From NCBI RefSeq assembly GCF_011045095.1, contig NZ_JAALDL010000005.1, positions 62,001-126,000 on the forward strand: 64,000 nt of DNA, written 5' to 3'. Source of the stretch: Grimontia sedimenti. GTDB taxonomy: Bacteria; Pseudomonadota; Gammaproteobacteria; Enterobacterales; Vibrionaceae. This document shows positions 37,910-46,576 of the stretch, one piece after another. The translations under genes were made by a program, and so were the position numbers. Each line of letters begins with the position of its first letter. The stretch's first letter is position 1. The notes under the pieces were generated by a model. That model was not told the DNA's origin, made no database searches, and was given only the letters and a program-made list of their open reading frames with translations.

Positions 37910-38923
37910 ATGAACGATTATAAAAAAGCCGTCGTGTTTGATGAGCCTGAGAAACAGCAAGACGAGTCTCCCGAGCTGACATTACAACGCCAGTTCGAAC
38001 AAGATAAGGTTTCGTTCGCACTGGCTGAAGTGGAAGAAGAAACCGATGCTGAGCAGGCACTCGAGGCAACGCTCACGTCACCGAAGAAAAAGCGTTGGGG
38101 ATTGCGAGCGCTCGCCGTTGCAGGCATTGGTTTGGTTGGCTGGCAAACGGTTGATTCTGTTTGGACAGCAGTACAGGCTGGAGATTGGCTGACTGTCGGC
38201 TGGAGCGGTTTTGTTGCCGGTATCGCGGCGATGGGCTTAGGCGCATTGGGGCGCGAATTTCTGGCACTCCGTCGCCTGAAAGGCCGACAGGACGAACGCG
38301 AAGAAGTCACCGCCATTATGGCGGCTGAAGGCATTGGTAAAGCCAAAGGCGTTTGCGAGAAGCTTTCCAAACAGTCAGGCGTTGAACTTACTGCGGGCTA
38401 TGACAAATGGCAGACATCGCTGGCGGCGACGCACAACGACCGGGAAGTGTTCGAACTCTACGACCAGATGGTAGTGACAGAACAAGATGCCCGTGCCAAG
38501 AAAATGGTGACCAAATACGCCTCAGAAGCTGCGGTCATGGTCGCCCTCAGCCCATTGGCTGTGGCTGACATGTTGTTGGTGGCGTGGCGAAACTTCAGGC
38601 TGTTGGAGCAAATCTCCAAAGTGTATGGCGTAAAGCTAGGCTACTGGTCGCGCATTCGATTACTCAAGTTAGTGCTGGCTAACATGGCGTTCGCCGGAGC
38701 CAGTGAAGCGATCACGGATATTGGCACGGATCTACTTTCGGTCGATATTGCGGGCAAGCTTTCCGCAAGAGCTGCGCAAGGGCTTGGTGTTGGGCTGTTG
38801 ACGGCAAGACTCGGTTACAAAGCTATGTCGGTGATGCGCCCGCTGCCTTACATTGGTACAAACGCGCCGAAGCTGTCTGATATGCGTAGGCAGTTACTCA
38901 CCAAGCTGACCCCAGGAAATTAG
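37910..38923 (+). CDS. ycjF: YcjF, UPF0283 membrane protein
   Basis: Inner-membrane protein of the psp region (TIGR01620/UPF0283), 337 residues (E. coli 353). Acidic, polar first 60 residues, two hydrophobic helices between about 68 and 110 (LRALAVAGIGLVGWQTVDSV and LTVGWSGFVAGIAAMGLG), and a long C-terminal region with SPLAVADMLLVAWRNFRLLEQI and YGVKLGYWSRIRLLKLVL, both family motifs. Translated from an ATG after TAGGAGG. Molecular role unknown; context implies envelope stress. Confidence 0.92.
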   Translation: MNDYKKAVVFDEPEKQQDESPELTLQRQFEQDKVSFALAEVEEETDAEQALEATLTSPKKKRWGLRALAVAGIGLVGWQTVDSVWTAVQAGDWLTVGWSGFVAGIAAMGLGALGREFLALRRLKGRQDEREEVTAIMAAEGIGKAKGVCEKLSKQSGVELTAGYDKWQTSLAATHNDREVFELYDQMVVTEQDARAKKMVTKYASEAAVMVALSPLAVADMLLVAWRNFRLLEQISKVYGVKLGYWSRIRLLKLVLANMAFAGASEAITDIGTDLLSVDIAGKLSARAAQGLGVGLLTARLGYKAMSVMRPLPYIGTNAPKLSDMRRQLLTKLTPGN

Positions 38924-38950
38924 CAGCGCCAATGGCGCTGTTTTCCTTTT
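38924..38950 (+). terminator. Terminator of the psp-ycj transcript
   Basis: CAGCGCC-AAT-GGCGCTG followed by TTTTCCTTTT. Confidence 0.8.
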
Positions 38951-39167
38951 GCAGGGAGAGGATTAGCTCTCTCACGTTTTCATGGGCACCGCTTGACTCA
39001 ATCGCTTGAGAGGCGCACACTCCTTTCACTGTCAACAATTCCTGACACTTTTTTATACAGTTAATTGAATATGTCACGCTCTCAGGGATTATGGCGACTT
39101 TTCAAATCAACGTGGCTGACACCGAAAGACAGGATGCCGTCAGCCCCACTGCATACAGGACACTACC

Positions 39168-40706
39168 GTGAGATTACAGGTCTTTTGCGAAGATCGACTT
39201 GGATTAACCCGTGAACTCCTCGACATTCTGGCGCGTCGCAATATTGACTTGCGTGGTATCGAAATCGACCAAGTTGGCATTATCTATCTCAACTGCCCCG
39301 AAATAGAATTCGAAGAGTTCAGGCAATTGATGTCCGAAATCCGTCTTATAAGCGGCGTGACTGATGTACGGAAAATTCAGTTCCTGCCCGCTGAGCGTGA
39401 ACACCGCGAACTGCGGGCACTGCTGGAAACACTGAGCGATCCTGTTTTCTCCGTCAATCTCAGCGGGAAAGTCGACATGGCGAACAAGGCCGCATTGCGT
39501 CTGATGGGCAGTGAAGAGTCTGACCTGATTGGCGAAACGGCCAACAGTGTGTTTCCTGATTTCAACTTCACCCATTGGCTGGAGCGCGACAACGCCGGTC
39601 AAATCCACCGCCAGGTTGTGCTTTCTGGCATGGATTACTTGATGGAAGTGATGCCGGTTTATGTCACTGACAGTGAAGATAAAGATGTGCTGGCCAGTGC
39701 CGTAATTCAGCTTAAACAAGTTTCAATGAACCACTTGCCAACCACCTTGTACCGCACGCCGGGTGAGCATGGTTTTGAGCATTTGGTTGGTCAATCCAGC
39801 AAGTTCCGCACTTTGGTGAATCAGGCGAAGAAGTTCGCGACCTTGGATGCGCCGCTTCTGATTCAAGGGGAAACCGGCACGGGCAAAGAAATGCTGGCGA
39901 AAGCCTGCCACCAAAGATCTCACCGAGCTGAGCATCCGTTCCTGCTGGTGAATTGTGTATCCATGCCGGACGATGCCGCTGAAACTGAGCTTTTTGGCTG
40001 TGCGCCAATGGAAGGACGAGAAGGCAAGAAAGGTCAGCTCGAGCAGGCTGATGGCGGAACTGTGTTCCTCTATGAAGTAGGTGAAATGAGTCAGCACCTG
40101 CAGATCAAACTGCTTCGTTTTATGCAAGATGGCACTTTCCGCAGAGTGGGCGAAGAGAAAGAGATTAAGGTTGATGTGCGTGTGATTTGTTCAACGCAGA
40201 AGAATCTGTCTGAACGCGTCGCTGCAGGGCAATTCCGCGAAGATTTGTATTATCGACTGAATGTTCTCTCGCTGACGGTGCCACCACTTCGTGAGCGCCC
40301 CTCTGATGTTCAACCGCTGGCAGAGTTGTTCCTGAATCAGTTTGCTGCTGAGTTGGGGCAAGAAAGGCCCATGCTACAACAAGGCGTTCTGGAATTGCTG
40401 AACCAATACTCTTGGCCGGGTAACGTCAGACAGCTTCGGAATGTATTGTTCCGTGCGATGACGCAAATCGAAGAAGGGTGCCTGACCAAAGATGACATTC
40501 AGTTGCCAGAGACAGAACAAAGCGCGTTCCTAACGGAAGAAACGCTGGAAGGATCGCTGGACGACATCATGAAACGTTATGAGTCGGGGATCCTGTCGAA
40601 CCTTTATCGCAGTTATCCTTCGACCCGCAAACTGGCGAAGCGTCTCAGCGTTTCCCATACCGCCGTCGCGAACAAACTTCGCGAGTACGGCATAGGCAAG
40701 AAATAG
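39168..40706 (+). CDS. tyrR: Aromatic amino acid regulator TyrR
   Basis: DNA-binding regulator of aromatic biosynthesis and transport, responding to tyrosine, phenylalanine and ATP. 512 residues (E. coli 513). Order: N-terminal ACT (RLQVFCEDRLGLTRELLDIL), PAS about 75-190, AAA+ about 205-430 with Walker A QGETGTGKEMLAKAC, C-terminal HTH STRKLAKRLSVSHTAVANKLREYGI. As in E. coli there is no GAFTGA loop, so it does not work with sigma-54. Walker B reads VFLYEVGEMS: Tyr302 (TAT at 40071) replaces the Asp expected in LLDEIGE (see findings). GTG start. A weak TyrR-like site at 39030-39047 could autoregulate. Target in this window: tyrP. Confidence 0.96.
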   Translation: MRLQVFCEDRLGLTRELLDILARRNIDLRGIEIDQVGIIYLNCPEIEFEEFRQLMSEIRLISGVTDVRKIQFLPAEREHRELRALLETLSDPVFSVNLSGKVDMANKAALRLMGSEESDLIGETANSVFPDFNFTHWLERDNAGQIHRQVVLSGMDYLMEVMPVYVTDSEDKDVLASAVIQLKQVSMNHLPTTLYRTPGEHGFEHLVGQSSKFRTLVNQAKKFATLDAPLLIQGETGTGKEMLAKACHQRSHRAEHPFLLVNCVSMPDDAAETELFGCAPMEGREGKKGQLEQADGGTVFLYEVGEMSQHLQIKLLRFMQDGTFRRVGEEKEIKVDVRVICSTQKNLSERVAAGQFREDLYYRLNVLSLTVPPLRERPSDVQPLAELFLNQFAAELGQERPMLQQGVLELLNQYSWPGNVRQLRNVLFRAMTQIEEGCLTKDDIQLPETEQSAFLTEETLEGSLDDIMKRYESGILSNLYRSYPSTRKLAKRLSVSHTAVANKLREYGIGKK

Positions 40707-41193
40707 AAAAAATGGCGACTGTATCAGTCGCCATTTTTTCCATAGTCAGGAGCTTTTGCTTTATCTCCAGACCATAGCGATATCCAGTGAGCTCACCATC
40801 GCTGCCGATCACGCGGTGGCAGGGGATAACAAGAGGAATAGGATTCACATTGTTGGCCATCCCAACCGCTCGACAAGCTTTTGGATTGCCAATTTCCCTT
40901 GCAATGTCAGCGTAAGACCTCGTTTCCCCATAAGGAATGCCACGAAGAATTTGCCAGACTTTGTGCTGGAATTCCGTGCCGTCGGGGGCGAGAGGGATGT
41001 CGAATTGAGCACGTTCCCCGTTGAGGAATTCGAGAATTTGCTTCTTAAAAGGGGCGAGGTGCTTAGGGGAGTGCTTCCACTGTTTGCAGGATTCAACAGG
41101 ATGATGAAGGCATAAGGTCAATTGTCTCAACCCTGACCCATCAGCCAGTAAGTGAATTTTCCCCAGCGGTGATTCAAAGCTATCGTAATACAT
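40645..41193 (-). CDS. ogt: Methylated-DNA--protein-cysteine methyltransferase
   Basis: Suicide repair protein that takes the alkyl group from O6-alkylguanine onto its own cysteine. Active site IPCHRVIGSDG; DNA-binding helix ILRGIPYGETRSYADIAREIG; N-terminal RNase-H-like domain MYYDSFESPLGKIHLLADG. The normal family end is near GLEIKQKLL (about residue 148). Here the frame continues some 34 residues more, through the bidirectional hairpin and 62 bases antisense to the end of tyrR (KMATDTVAIFSISCLCR...). The extra tail contains hairpin-encoded sequence and is probably unselected; the stop codon may have been lost. The Ogt/Ada-C distinction rests on size and N-terminal domain. Confidence 0.88.
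   Translation of the reverse strand: MYYDSFESPLGKIHLLADGSGLRQLTLCLHHPVESCKQWKHSPKHLAPFKKQILEFLNGERAQFDIPLAPDGTEFQHKVWQILRGIPYGETRSYADIAREIGNPKACRAVGMANNVNPIPLVIPCHRVIGSDGELTGYRYGLEIKQKLLTMEKMATDTVAIFSISCLCRTREVCSRRRYGKR
40707..40740. terminator. Bidirectional hairpin at the tyrR end
   Basis: AATGGCGACTG-TAT-CAGTCGCCATT with A5 left and T6 right, just after the tyrR stop. The convergent ogt frame continues through it. Confidence 0.85.
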
Positions 41194-41222
41194 AACAACG
41201 ACACAGTTGGATAGGAGGCGAA

Positions 41223-41810
41223 TTGTCAGTCGAAATTATAAACCCATTCCCGCAATTACGTATTGATAATCTTATCATTCGTGCGATCCAGAAGCCTGAT
41301 ATCCCACTTATCGTGAATTATTTTCAGGTTAATCGCCAATACTTAACACCTTGGGAGCCGTTGAGACCAGACAGCTTTTTCACTTATGAAGGTTGGGAAC
41401 GGCGCATCATTCAACTAACCGAATTGCAACGTCATGGGTTGGCGTATTACTTCATGATTTTTGAAGAAGGAAGCGATGAAGTTTGCGGGGTGATCACTTA
41501 CAACAACATCATGCAGTTCCCTTTTCACGCCTGTAATGTGGGCTATTCGCTGGCTGAGTCAGCGCAAGGGCGAGGCATTATGCGCCGGGCGCTCAAAGCG
41601 ACCAACCAATGGTTGTTTGATAACCTCAACATGCACCGTGTGATGGCTTCTTACATGCCAAGGAACAAACGCAGTGAAGCCGTGCTTCAGGCCGCAGGAT
41701 TCAAGAAAGAAGGTGAAGCCAAAGACTACCTCCTGATCAACGGGAATTGGGAAGACCATATCCTTACCTCTGTCATCAACACCAACTGGGTAGCGTCCAC
41801 CAATGAATGA
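41223..41810 (+). CDS. rimJ: Ribosomal protein S5 alanine N-acetyltransferase RimJ
   Basis: GNAT-family acetyltransferase that modifies the N-terminal alanine of S5 in E. coli. 195 residues (E. coli 194). Shares VNRQYLTPWEPLRPDSF, FHACNVGYSLAESAQGRGIM (acetyl-CoA loop) and NMHRVMASYMPRNKRSEAVL with RimJ, then EGEAKDYLLINGNWEDHILT. Begins at TTG, with AGGAGG 4 bases upstream; no ATG is near. Overlaps the next gene by eight bases, so the two are probably one transcript. Substrate specificity not proven. Confidence 0.88.
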   Translation: MSVEIINPFPQLRIDNLIIRAIQKPDIPLIVNYFQVNRQYLTPWEPLRPDSFFTYEGWERRIIQLTELQRHGLAYYFMIFEEGSDEVCGVITYNNIMQFPFHACNVGYSLAESAQGRGIMRRALKATNQWLFDNLNMHRVMASYMPRNKRSEAVLQAAGFKKEGEAKDYLLINGNWEDHILTSVINTNWVASTNE

Positions 41811-42408
41811 AACATCGGCATTTGAAAGGCTGGAAAAGCAACTGGCATTGATTGTCGAGATTGATCAACTCAAAGCCGTACTAAGACGTACTCGAATTAA
41901 AAGTGATAACGACCGTTTGGAGAATTCTGCTGAGCACAGTTGGCAGGTGGCTTTGATGGCACTGCTATTAGAAGAACACGCCAATGAACCAGTGGATGTC
42001 GCGAAAGTGGTTAAAATGCTGCTGCTCCACGATGTGGTGGAAATCGATGCGGGCGATACATTCGTTTACGATTTGGAAGCCGCTAAGCTTCAACCTGAGA
42101 AAGAGCTGAAAGCGGCGAAGCGTATTTTCGGTATGCTGCCAGACGATCAGCGAGATGCGTTGATGGCCCTATGGTTAGAGTTTGAAGCAGGTGAAACGCC
42201 TGAAGCGCGGTATGGTAAGGCGCTGGACCGCATGTTGCCCATGTTGCTCAACTATCACAGTGACGGACAAAGCTGGAAGGAGCATGGTGTGCGCTACGAT
42301 CAGGCACTGAGCATAAACAGCAAGATTGAAAAAGGCTCTGAACTGCTGTGGGAAAAAGTACAAATGATGCTGAGTGAAGCTGTCGACAAAGGCTGGCTGA
42401 AAAAATAA
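41803..42408 (+). CDS. HD-domain phosphohydrolase (YfbR/HDDC2-like)
   Basis: 201-residue metal-dependent HD protein. Ligands visible: His in NSAEHSWQVALMALLL, the HD pair in KMLLLHDVVEIDAGD and the late Asp in GKALDRMLPMLLNY. This is the HD_3 type, to which 5'-deoxynucleotidases such as YfbR and HDDC2 belong; dephosphorylation of dNMPs is therefore a reasonable guess, not a demonstrated activity. Starts within the end of rimJ (8-base overlap), implying coupled translation. Ends in a terminator shared with pykA. Confidence 0.85.
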   Translation: MNETSAFERLEKQLALIVEIDQLKAVLRRTRIKSDNDRLENSAEHSWQVALMALLLEEHANEPVDVAKVVKMLLLHDVVEIDAGDTFVYDLEAAKLQPEKELKAAKRIFGMLPDDQRDALMALWLEFEAGETPEARYGKALDRMLPMLLNYHSDGQSWKEHGVRYDQALSINSKIEKGSELLWEKVQMMLSEAVDKGWLKK

Positions 42409-42432
42409 TCCCGGCACTCGCCGGGATTTCTC
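42407..42432. terminator. Terminator between the HD gene and pykA
   Basis: AATCCCGGC-ACTC-GCCGGGATTTCTC between convergent genes. Confidence 0.8.
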
Positions 42433-42456
42433 TGTTTGCAATGAACCAATTTCCCG

Positions 42457-43902
42457 TTAGGTCACCGTAATCATACGCATGGTGTTGGTTGCGCCTACAT
42501 AGCCCATCACATCACCTTGAGTGAAAATCACTACGTCCCAAGGCTTGAGATAGCCTTTCTCTTTCAGCAGAGCGATAGCTTTATGCGCCACTTCTGCGCC
42601 AGCGCCAGTGTCACTTTCGAAATAGACCGGTGTCACGCCACGATAAAGCGCAGCACGCGATAGCGTGGATTCATGTTGGGAAAGGGCAAAAATGGGTTTG
42701 CCCGAACTGATACGAGACATCATGAGCGCTGTTTTGCCGGATTCTGTCAGTGAGACCATGGCTTTCACTTTCGGCATGTGGTTTGCCGCGTACATGGTTG
42801 CCATAGAAACTGTTTCTTCAATCAGTTCGAACTCTTTGTTTAAACGGTGGTTGGAGACGTTAATTGATGGCATCTTCTCTGCGCCAATACAGACTTCGGC
42901 CATGGATTTTACGGTTTCCAGTGGGTAATCGCCCGCTGCGGTTTCTGCAGACAGCATGACGGCGTCTGTCCCATCTAACACGGCATTTGCCACATCCATG
43001 ACTTCCGCCCTCGTTGGCATGGGGGCTTTGATCATCGATTCCATCATTTGTGTCGCGGTAATCACACAGCGGTTCATCGAGCGGGCGCGGCGGATAAGTT
43101 TCTTCTGTACACCCACGAGTTCTGGGTCACCGATCTCCACACCCAGATCGCCACGGGCCACCATGACAGCATCAGACGCTTCGATGATGTCATCAATATT
43201 CTCATCTGTAGCGACGGTTTCCGCCCGCTCTACCTTGGCAACCAAACGGGTATCAAGGCCTGCATCGCGCGCTAACGAACGGGCCAGACGCATGTCATCG
43301 CCGTTACGCGGGAAAGAAATCGCCAGATAGTCCACATTGATTTTTGCAGCAGTGAGGATGTCCTGTTTGTCTTTATCGGTCAGAGCGGGTGCTGATAAAC
43401 CGCCACCTTTCTTGTTGATGCCTTTGTTGTTGGAAAGGGGGCCACCTACAGTGACTTCCGTGTGGATACAAGTACCGTCTACCGAAATGACTTTCAGCTG
43501 AACGCGTCCGTCATCCAGCAGCAAGATGTCATCTGGAACGACATCATTCGGTAGGTTCTTGTAATCGATACCGACGCGTTCTTTGTCACCTTTTCCTGGT
43601 TCGAGTGCAGCATCCAACACAAAGCGATCACCGACCGCGAGCTGAATTTTGCCATCCGCGAAGGTGGATACACGAATTTTTGGCCCTTGTAGATCACCGA
43701 GAATACCGACATGACGTCCGAGCTTCGCAGCGATAGCGCGAACCTTATTAGCGCGGTCGATATGGTCTTCAGCGGTACCGTGAGAGAAGTTCATCCTCAC
43801 CACGTTCGCGCCGGCAGCGATGATTTGTTCCAGCATACCTTCCTTATCGGTAGCCGGGCCCAATGTAGTCACGATTTTTGTTCGACGTAATATCTCAGAC
43901 AT
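42457..43902 (-). CDS. pykA: Pyruvate kinase (PykA type)
   Basis: Final glycolytic step: PEP plus ADP to pyruvate plus ATP. 481 residues (E. coli PykA 480). Active-site landmarks: [62 protein letters not shown] and the family signature [21 protein letters not shown]. Matches the AMP-activated PykA type more than PykF ([14 protein letters not shown] start). Hairpin terminators on both sides. HexR, the adjacent regulator, is known to control pyk in gamma-proteobacteria, but no clean HexR palindrome is visible in the 43903-44003 upstream gap. Confidence 0.95.
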   Translation of the reverse strand: MSEILRRTKIVTTLGPATDKEGMLEQIIAAGANVVRMNFSHGTAEDHIDRANKVRAIAAKLGRHVGILGDLQGPKIRVSTFADGKIQLAVGDRFVLDAALEPGKGDKERVGIDYKNLPNDVVPDDILLLDDGRVQLKVISVDGTCIHTEVTVGGPLSNNKGINKKGGGLSAPALTDKDKQDILTAAKINVDYLAISFPRNGDDMRLARSLARDAGLDTRLVAKVERAETVATDENIDDIIEASDAVMVARGDLGVEIGDPELVGVQKKLIRRARSMNRCVITATQMMESMIKAPMPTRAEVMDVANAVLDGTDAVMLSAETAAGDYPLETVKSMAEVCIGAEKMPSINVSNHRLNKEFELIEETVSMATMYAANHMPKVKAMVSLTESGKTALMMSRISSGKPIFALSQHESTLSRAALYRGVTPVYFESDTGAGAEVAHKAIALLKEKGYLKPWDVVIFTQGDVMGYVGATNTMRMITVT

Positions 43903-44003
43903 GAAAGTCTCCTGAGTAAAAATGCATACGAAAGAGCAATGAGGAATTATTGATATTTGTATTTATATAAAGAGTGTAGATGAGTGGGCGTAAGAGAAAG
44001 AAA

Positions 44004-44029
44004 AAGGGCAGACTTTGCGTCTGCCCTTT
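44004..44029 (-). terminator. hexR terminator
   Basis: On the - strand AAAGGGCAGAC-GCAAA-GTCTGCCCTTTTTCTTTC. Confidence 0.85.
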
Positions 44030-44034
44030 AAAGT

Positions 44035-44889
44035 TTATGTCAGTGATTCTTTGTTGAATCGAGAGTCCTTAATGGCCTCTTTCACACGTTTGAGGTTTTC
44101 GCGGAACCCTGGACCACGGCGCAGTGTGAAGCCTGTTGCCAGAACGTCAATCACGGTCATCTGAACCACACGGCTTGCCATCGGCATATAGATGTCAGTG
44201 TCTTCCGGCACATCCAGCGTAATGGTCAGCGAACAGACTTTGTCCAGCGGAGAGCCTTTCTCGGTAATACCGATAACGGTCGCGCCGTTTTCTTTGGCCA
44301 AAGTCGCAACGTCTACCAGCGATTTGGTTCGGCCAGTGTGTGAAATGACGACCACAACATCACCGTCTGTGCAGTTAATGCAGCTCATGCGTTGCATAAC
44401 AATGTCGTTGAAACAGACGATGGGGATGTTAAAGCGGAAGAATTTATTTTGTGCATCGTGGGCAACGGATGCTGAAGCGCCCAAGCCGAAGAAAGAAATT
44501 TTCTTAGCTTGAGTCAGCAAATCTACTGCCCGATTGATTTGGTGGGCGTCGATGCTGTTTTTCGCTACATCCAGGCATGCCATCGTCGATTCAAAGATCT
44601 TCGAGGTGTAAGCGTCGGCGCTGTCGTGCTCTTCAACGTTACGGTTCACGTAAGGTGTACCGTTTGCCAGGCTTTGTGCCAGATGAAGTTTAAAATCAGG
44701 GAAGCCTTTCGTGTCTAGCCTGCGGCAGAAACGGTTTACTGTAGGCTCGCTGACATCAGCCATTTTGGCGAGTGTCGCGATGCTGGAATGAATAGCAGTC
44801 TGAGGAGAAGCGATGATCACTTCAGCGACTTTCCTTTCCGACTTACTAAAGTTTTCAATATTTTTTTGTATTTTTTCTAGGGTGTTCAT
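44035..44889 (-). CDS. hexR: RpiR-family regulator HexR
   Basis: Repressor of central carbon genes, released by 2-keto-3-deoxy-6-phosphogluconate. 284 residues. N-terminal RpiR HTH (SIATLAKMADVSEPTVNRFCRRLDTKGF) and C-terminal SIS sugar-phosphate domain (ISFFGLGASASVAHDAQNKF, VVVISHTGRTKSLVDVATLAKENGA). Next to pykA as in E. coli and Vibrio. Upstream, TTGCTTAATTACA near 45085-45100 contains only half of the HexR palindrome TGTAATTAAATTACA. The 316-base gap to yeeZ (44890-45205) is AT-rich and otherwise featureless. Confidence 0.94.
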   Translation of the reverse strand: MNTLEKIQKNIENFSKSERKVAEVIIASPQTAIHSSIATLAKMADVSEPTVNRFCRRLDTKGFPDFKLHLAQSLANGTPYVNRNVEEHDSADAYTSKIFESTMACLDVAKNSIDAHQINRAVDLLTQAKKISFFGLGASASVAHDAQNKFFRFNIPIVCFNDIVMQRMSCINCTDGDVVVVISHTGRTKSLVDVATLAKENGATVIGITEKGSPLDKVCSLTITLDVPEDTDIYMPMASRVVQMTVIDVLATGFTLRRGPGFRENLKRVKEAIKDSRFNKESLT

Positions 44890-45205
44890 TCAGATTACCG
44901 CGTTGCTTCCGCTGTCTGTTTTGTCAGTCTTTCCTGCCTAAAATCACTGGCGGTAAGGTCTGACGCTATTGGGTGAAATATTTCGACGTCCAACGATGTT
45001 ATAGTCGAGTCTAACGGTTGGAGTCGTTTAATAACATTTTAACCAAAAAATACCTTCAAAAAATTTGTATTCATTCACGCTTTTAGTTGCTTAATTACAC
45101 AATACCGAAGCTTTTTTTCACCAAATGCGAAACGGGTTCGGTTTCTTGTGGCACGTCTCGAATGAATTAAGCGTAGAAATGAAAATGGCTTACAAGGAAC
45201 TTTCG

Positions 45206-46042
45206 ATGTCGAAACCATATAAAACAGTTTCAATAAGCGGATGTGGTTGGCTTGGTCTTCCTCTCGCGGAACATTTGCATCAAGTTGGATATTCGGTCAC
45301 TGGTAGCAAACGTAGCGTTGTGTCTCTCAACGAATTGGAATTGAAGCACATCAATGGTGTGGTGTTCGATATATTTAGTGAGGAACACGACCCGTCATCA
45401 CAACCTCTTTTTGAAAGCGATGTTTTTGTAGCCAACATTCCGCCCGGCAGACGAACAATCGATGGAAATGTCTTCGTTATTGCCATGAAGAGAATGGTGG
45501 ATGCCGCAAAGTCTGGCGGCGTGAAACAATTCATCTTTATCAGTACCTCTTCGGTCTACGGCAGTGTCACAGGGTTAGTCACAGAAAAAACAGTCTGTGA
45601 GCCCAACACAGAGTCTGGGAAAGCCCATCGTGAGATTGAAGATTATGTATTCGCTGAGTTTGGTGATCGTGGCGTTGTGCTGAGATTATCGGGTTTGATT
45701 GGTGATCAGCGCCACCCTGGAAAACATCTCGCGGGCAGGGAAAATGTCAGTCGAGGGTTGGATCCGGTAAACCTTGTTCATCGTGAAGATTGTATTCAGG
45801 CGGTCAGTGCCATTATTGCTCTGCAAAGCGGTGGCGAAACTTTCCATCTCAGCGCCACCGATCATCCTACTCGTTCAGCATTTTACCGTTGGGCCGCTGC
45901 AGGACTGGGTTTGCAGGAACCGCAATTTATTGAAGACGGGGGTGAAGGGAAGGTGATAGTTGCTGATCACACGCTGCAAACGTTGGGTATGACGCTGAAG
46001 TATCCGTCGCCCTTTGACATGCCATTGCCGACGTTGGGGTAA
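45206..46042 (+). CDS. yeeZ: NAD(P)-dependent epimerase-like protein YeeZ
   Basis: Extended short-chain dehydrogenase-like protein, 278 residues (E. coli YeeZ 274). Rossmann start VSISGCGWLGLPLAEHL (G-x-G-x-x-G), then FIFISTSSVYG and VVLRLSGLIGDQRHPG. The catalytic YxxxK of true epimerases is not evident. ATG 45206 (MSKPYKTVSISG) chosen because AAGGAA lies 6 bases upstream; a longer frame adds 27 residues with no family support. Substrate unknown. Faces two hairpins of the - strand sRNA candidates, the first of which may also end this transcript. Confidence 0.85.
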   Translation: MSKPYKTVSISGCGWLGLPLAEHLHQVGYSVTGSKRSVVSLNELELKHINGVVFDIFSEEHDPSSQPLFESDVFVANIPPGRRTIDGNVFVIAMKRMVDAAKSGGVKQFIFISTSSVYGSVTGLVTEKTVCEPNTESGKAHREIEDYVFAEFGDRGVVLRLSGLIGDQRHPGKHLAGRENVSRGLDPVNLVHREDCIQAVSAIIALQSGGETFHLSATDHPTRSAFYRWAAAGLGLQEPQFIEDGGEGKVIVADHTLQTLGMTLKYPSPFDMPLPTLG

Positions 46043-46052
46043 ATGGCAGCAT

Positions 46053-46117
46053 AAAAAAAGCCCGCTTCATCTGAAGCGGGCAACATAAATGTTTTTTAAG
46101 CAGGAGTAAGAAAAAGC
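46053..46117 (-). ncRNA. Candidate small RNA A (tandem pair)
   Basis: Predicted ~65-nt RNA on the - strand. It starts near CTGCTTTTTCTTA and ends in an intrinsic terminator: stem GCCCGCTTC-AGAT-GAAGCGGGC (46060-46081) followed by seven T. The 5' block (complement of 46107-46126) is 17 of 20 identical to that of candidate B 232 bases away. The distance from block to T-run is the same (54). Promoter: CTAGAT occupies the place of B's TATAAT, so it is weaker or different. The stem sequences differ from B while pairing is kept. No coding frame. Family not recognised. Confidence 0.55.
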
Positions 46118-46284
46118 AGCAGCATCTAGCGATAAGTTGGAAGTCATGTGTGGCGGCCAGCTATACATTAAAAAGGCACTTATCCGCTATCTACATACAT
46201 TCAGACTGGGCCATTTTCATTTAGTTCAAAAAAATTCGAAAAAAATTTTCTCTCTCCAAAATCCCCAATCTCTGACGCCAGACG

Positions 46285-46349
46285 AAAAAAAGCCCGTACT
46301 CAATATCAGTGTACGGGCTCCAGAAGAATAAAAACTTCTAAGAAAAAGC
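46285..46349 (-). ncRNA. Candidate small RNA B (tandem pair)
   Basis: Predicted ~65-nt RNA on the - strand. A perfect TATAAT (complement of 46356-46361) precedes the conserved block GCCACTGCTTTTTCTTA; a small AGAAG/CTTCT hairpin and then a terminator follow: AGCCCGTAC...GTACGGGCT (46291-46319) plus seven T. GACTTC is found 34 bases upstream of the block end in B and 33 in A, so upstream sequence is also conserved. No good -35 at 17 bases, which suggests an activator. It faces psrA across a 215-base gap that contains the PsrA-type operator. Confidence 0.6.
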
Positions 46350-46551
46350 AGTGGCATTATATGTGACCTGATGAAGTCCAGATTGTTCCCCAAAGAATCG
46401 ATTTTTTTCTCACATTTGAGTGTGACTGAGTGCCGTTTCAGCGAATGGCATTAATTTACAGACGCTTACATCCAACAGATTTTTTTCGTGGCAAGGACAA
46501 CTTTTTTGATGATTGTTTAGGGGTTGTTATTAATGCTAACGGGATGTAAAG

Positions 46552-46567
46552 TTAAACAAGTGTTTAA
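46552..46567. promoter_or_regulatory. PsrA-type operator
   Basis: TTAAAC-AAGT-GTTTAA, a perfect inverted repeat ending 9 bases before the psrA start. Fits the PsrA consensus (G/C)AAAC-N2-4-GTTT(G/C) in its AAAC-N4-GTTT core, so autorepression is likely. Located between psrA and the sRNA pair. Confidence 0.7.
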
Positions 46568-46576
46568 TACAGGTGA

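Noticed and set aside
39030-39047. TyrR box in the tyrR promoter
   Set aside because: TGTCAA-N6-CTGACA has 9 of 12 matches. Autoregulation is plausible but the match is near background.
45085-45100. HexR operator upstream of hexR
   Set aside because: TTGCTTAATTACA has only one half of the palindrome TGTAATTAAATTACA; not enough for a site.
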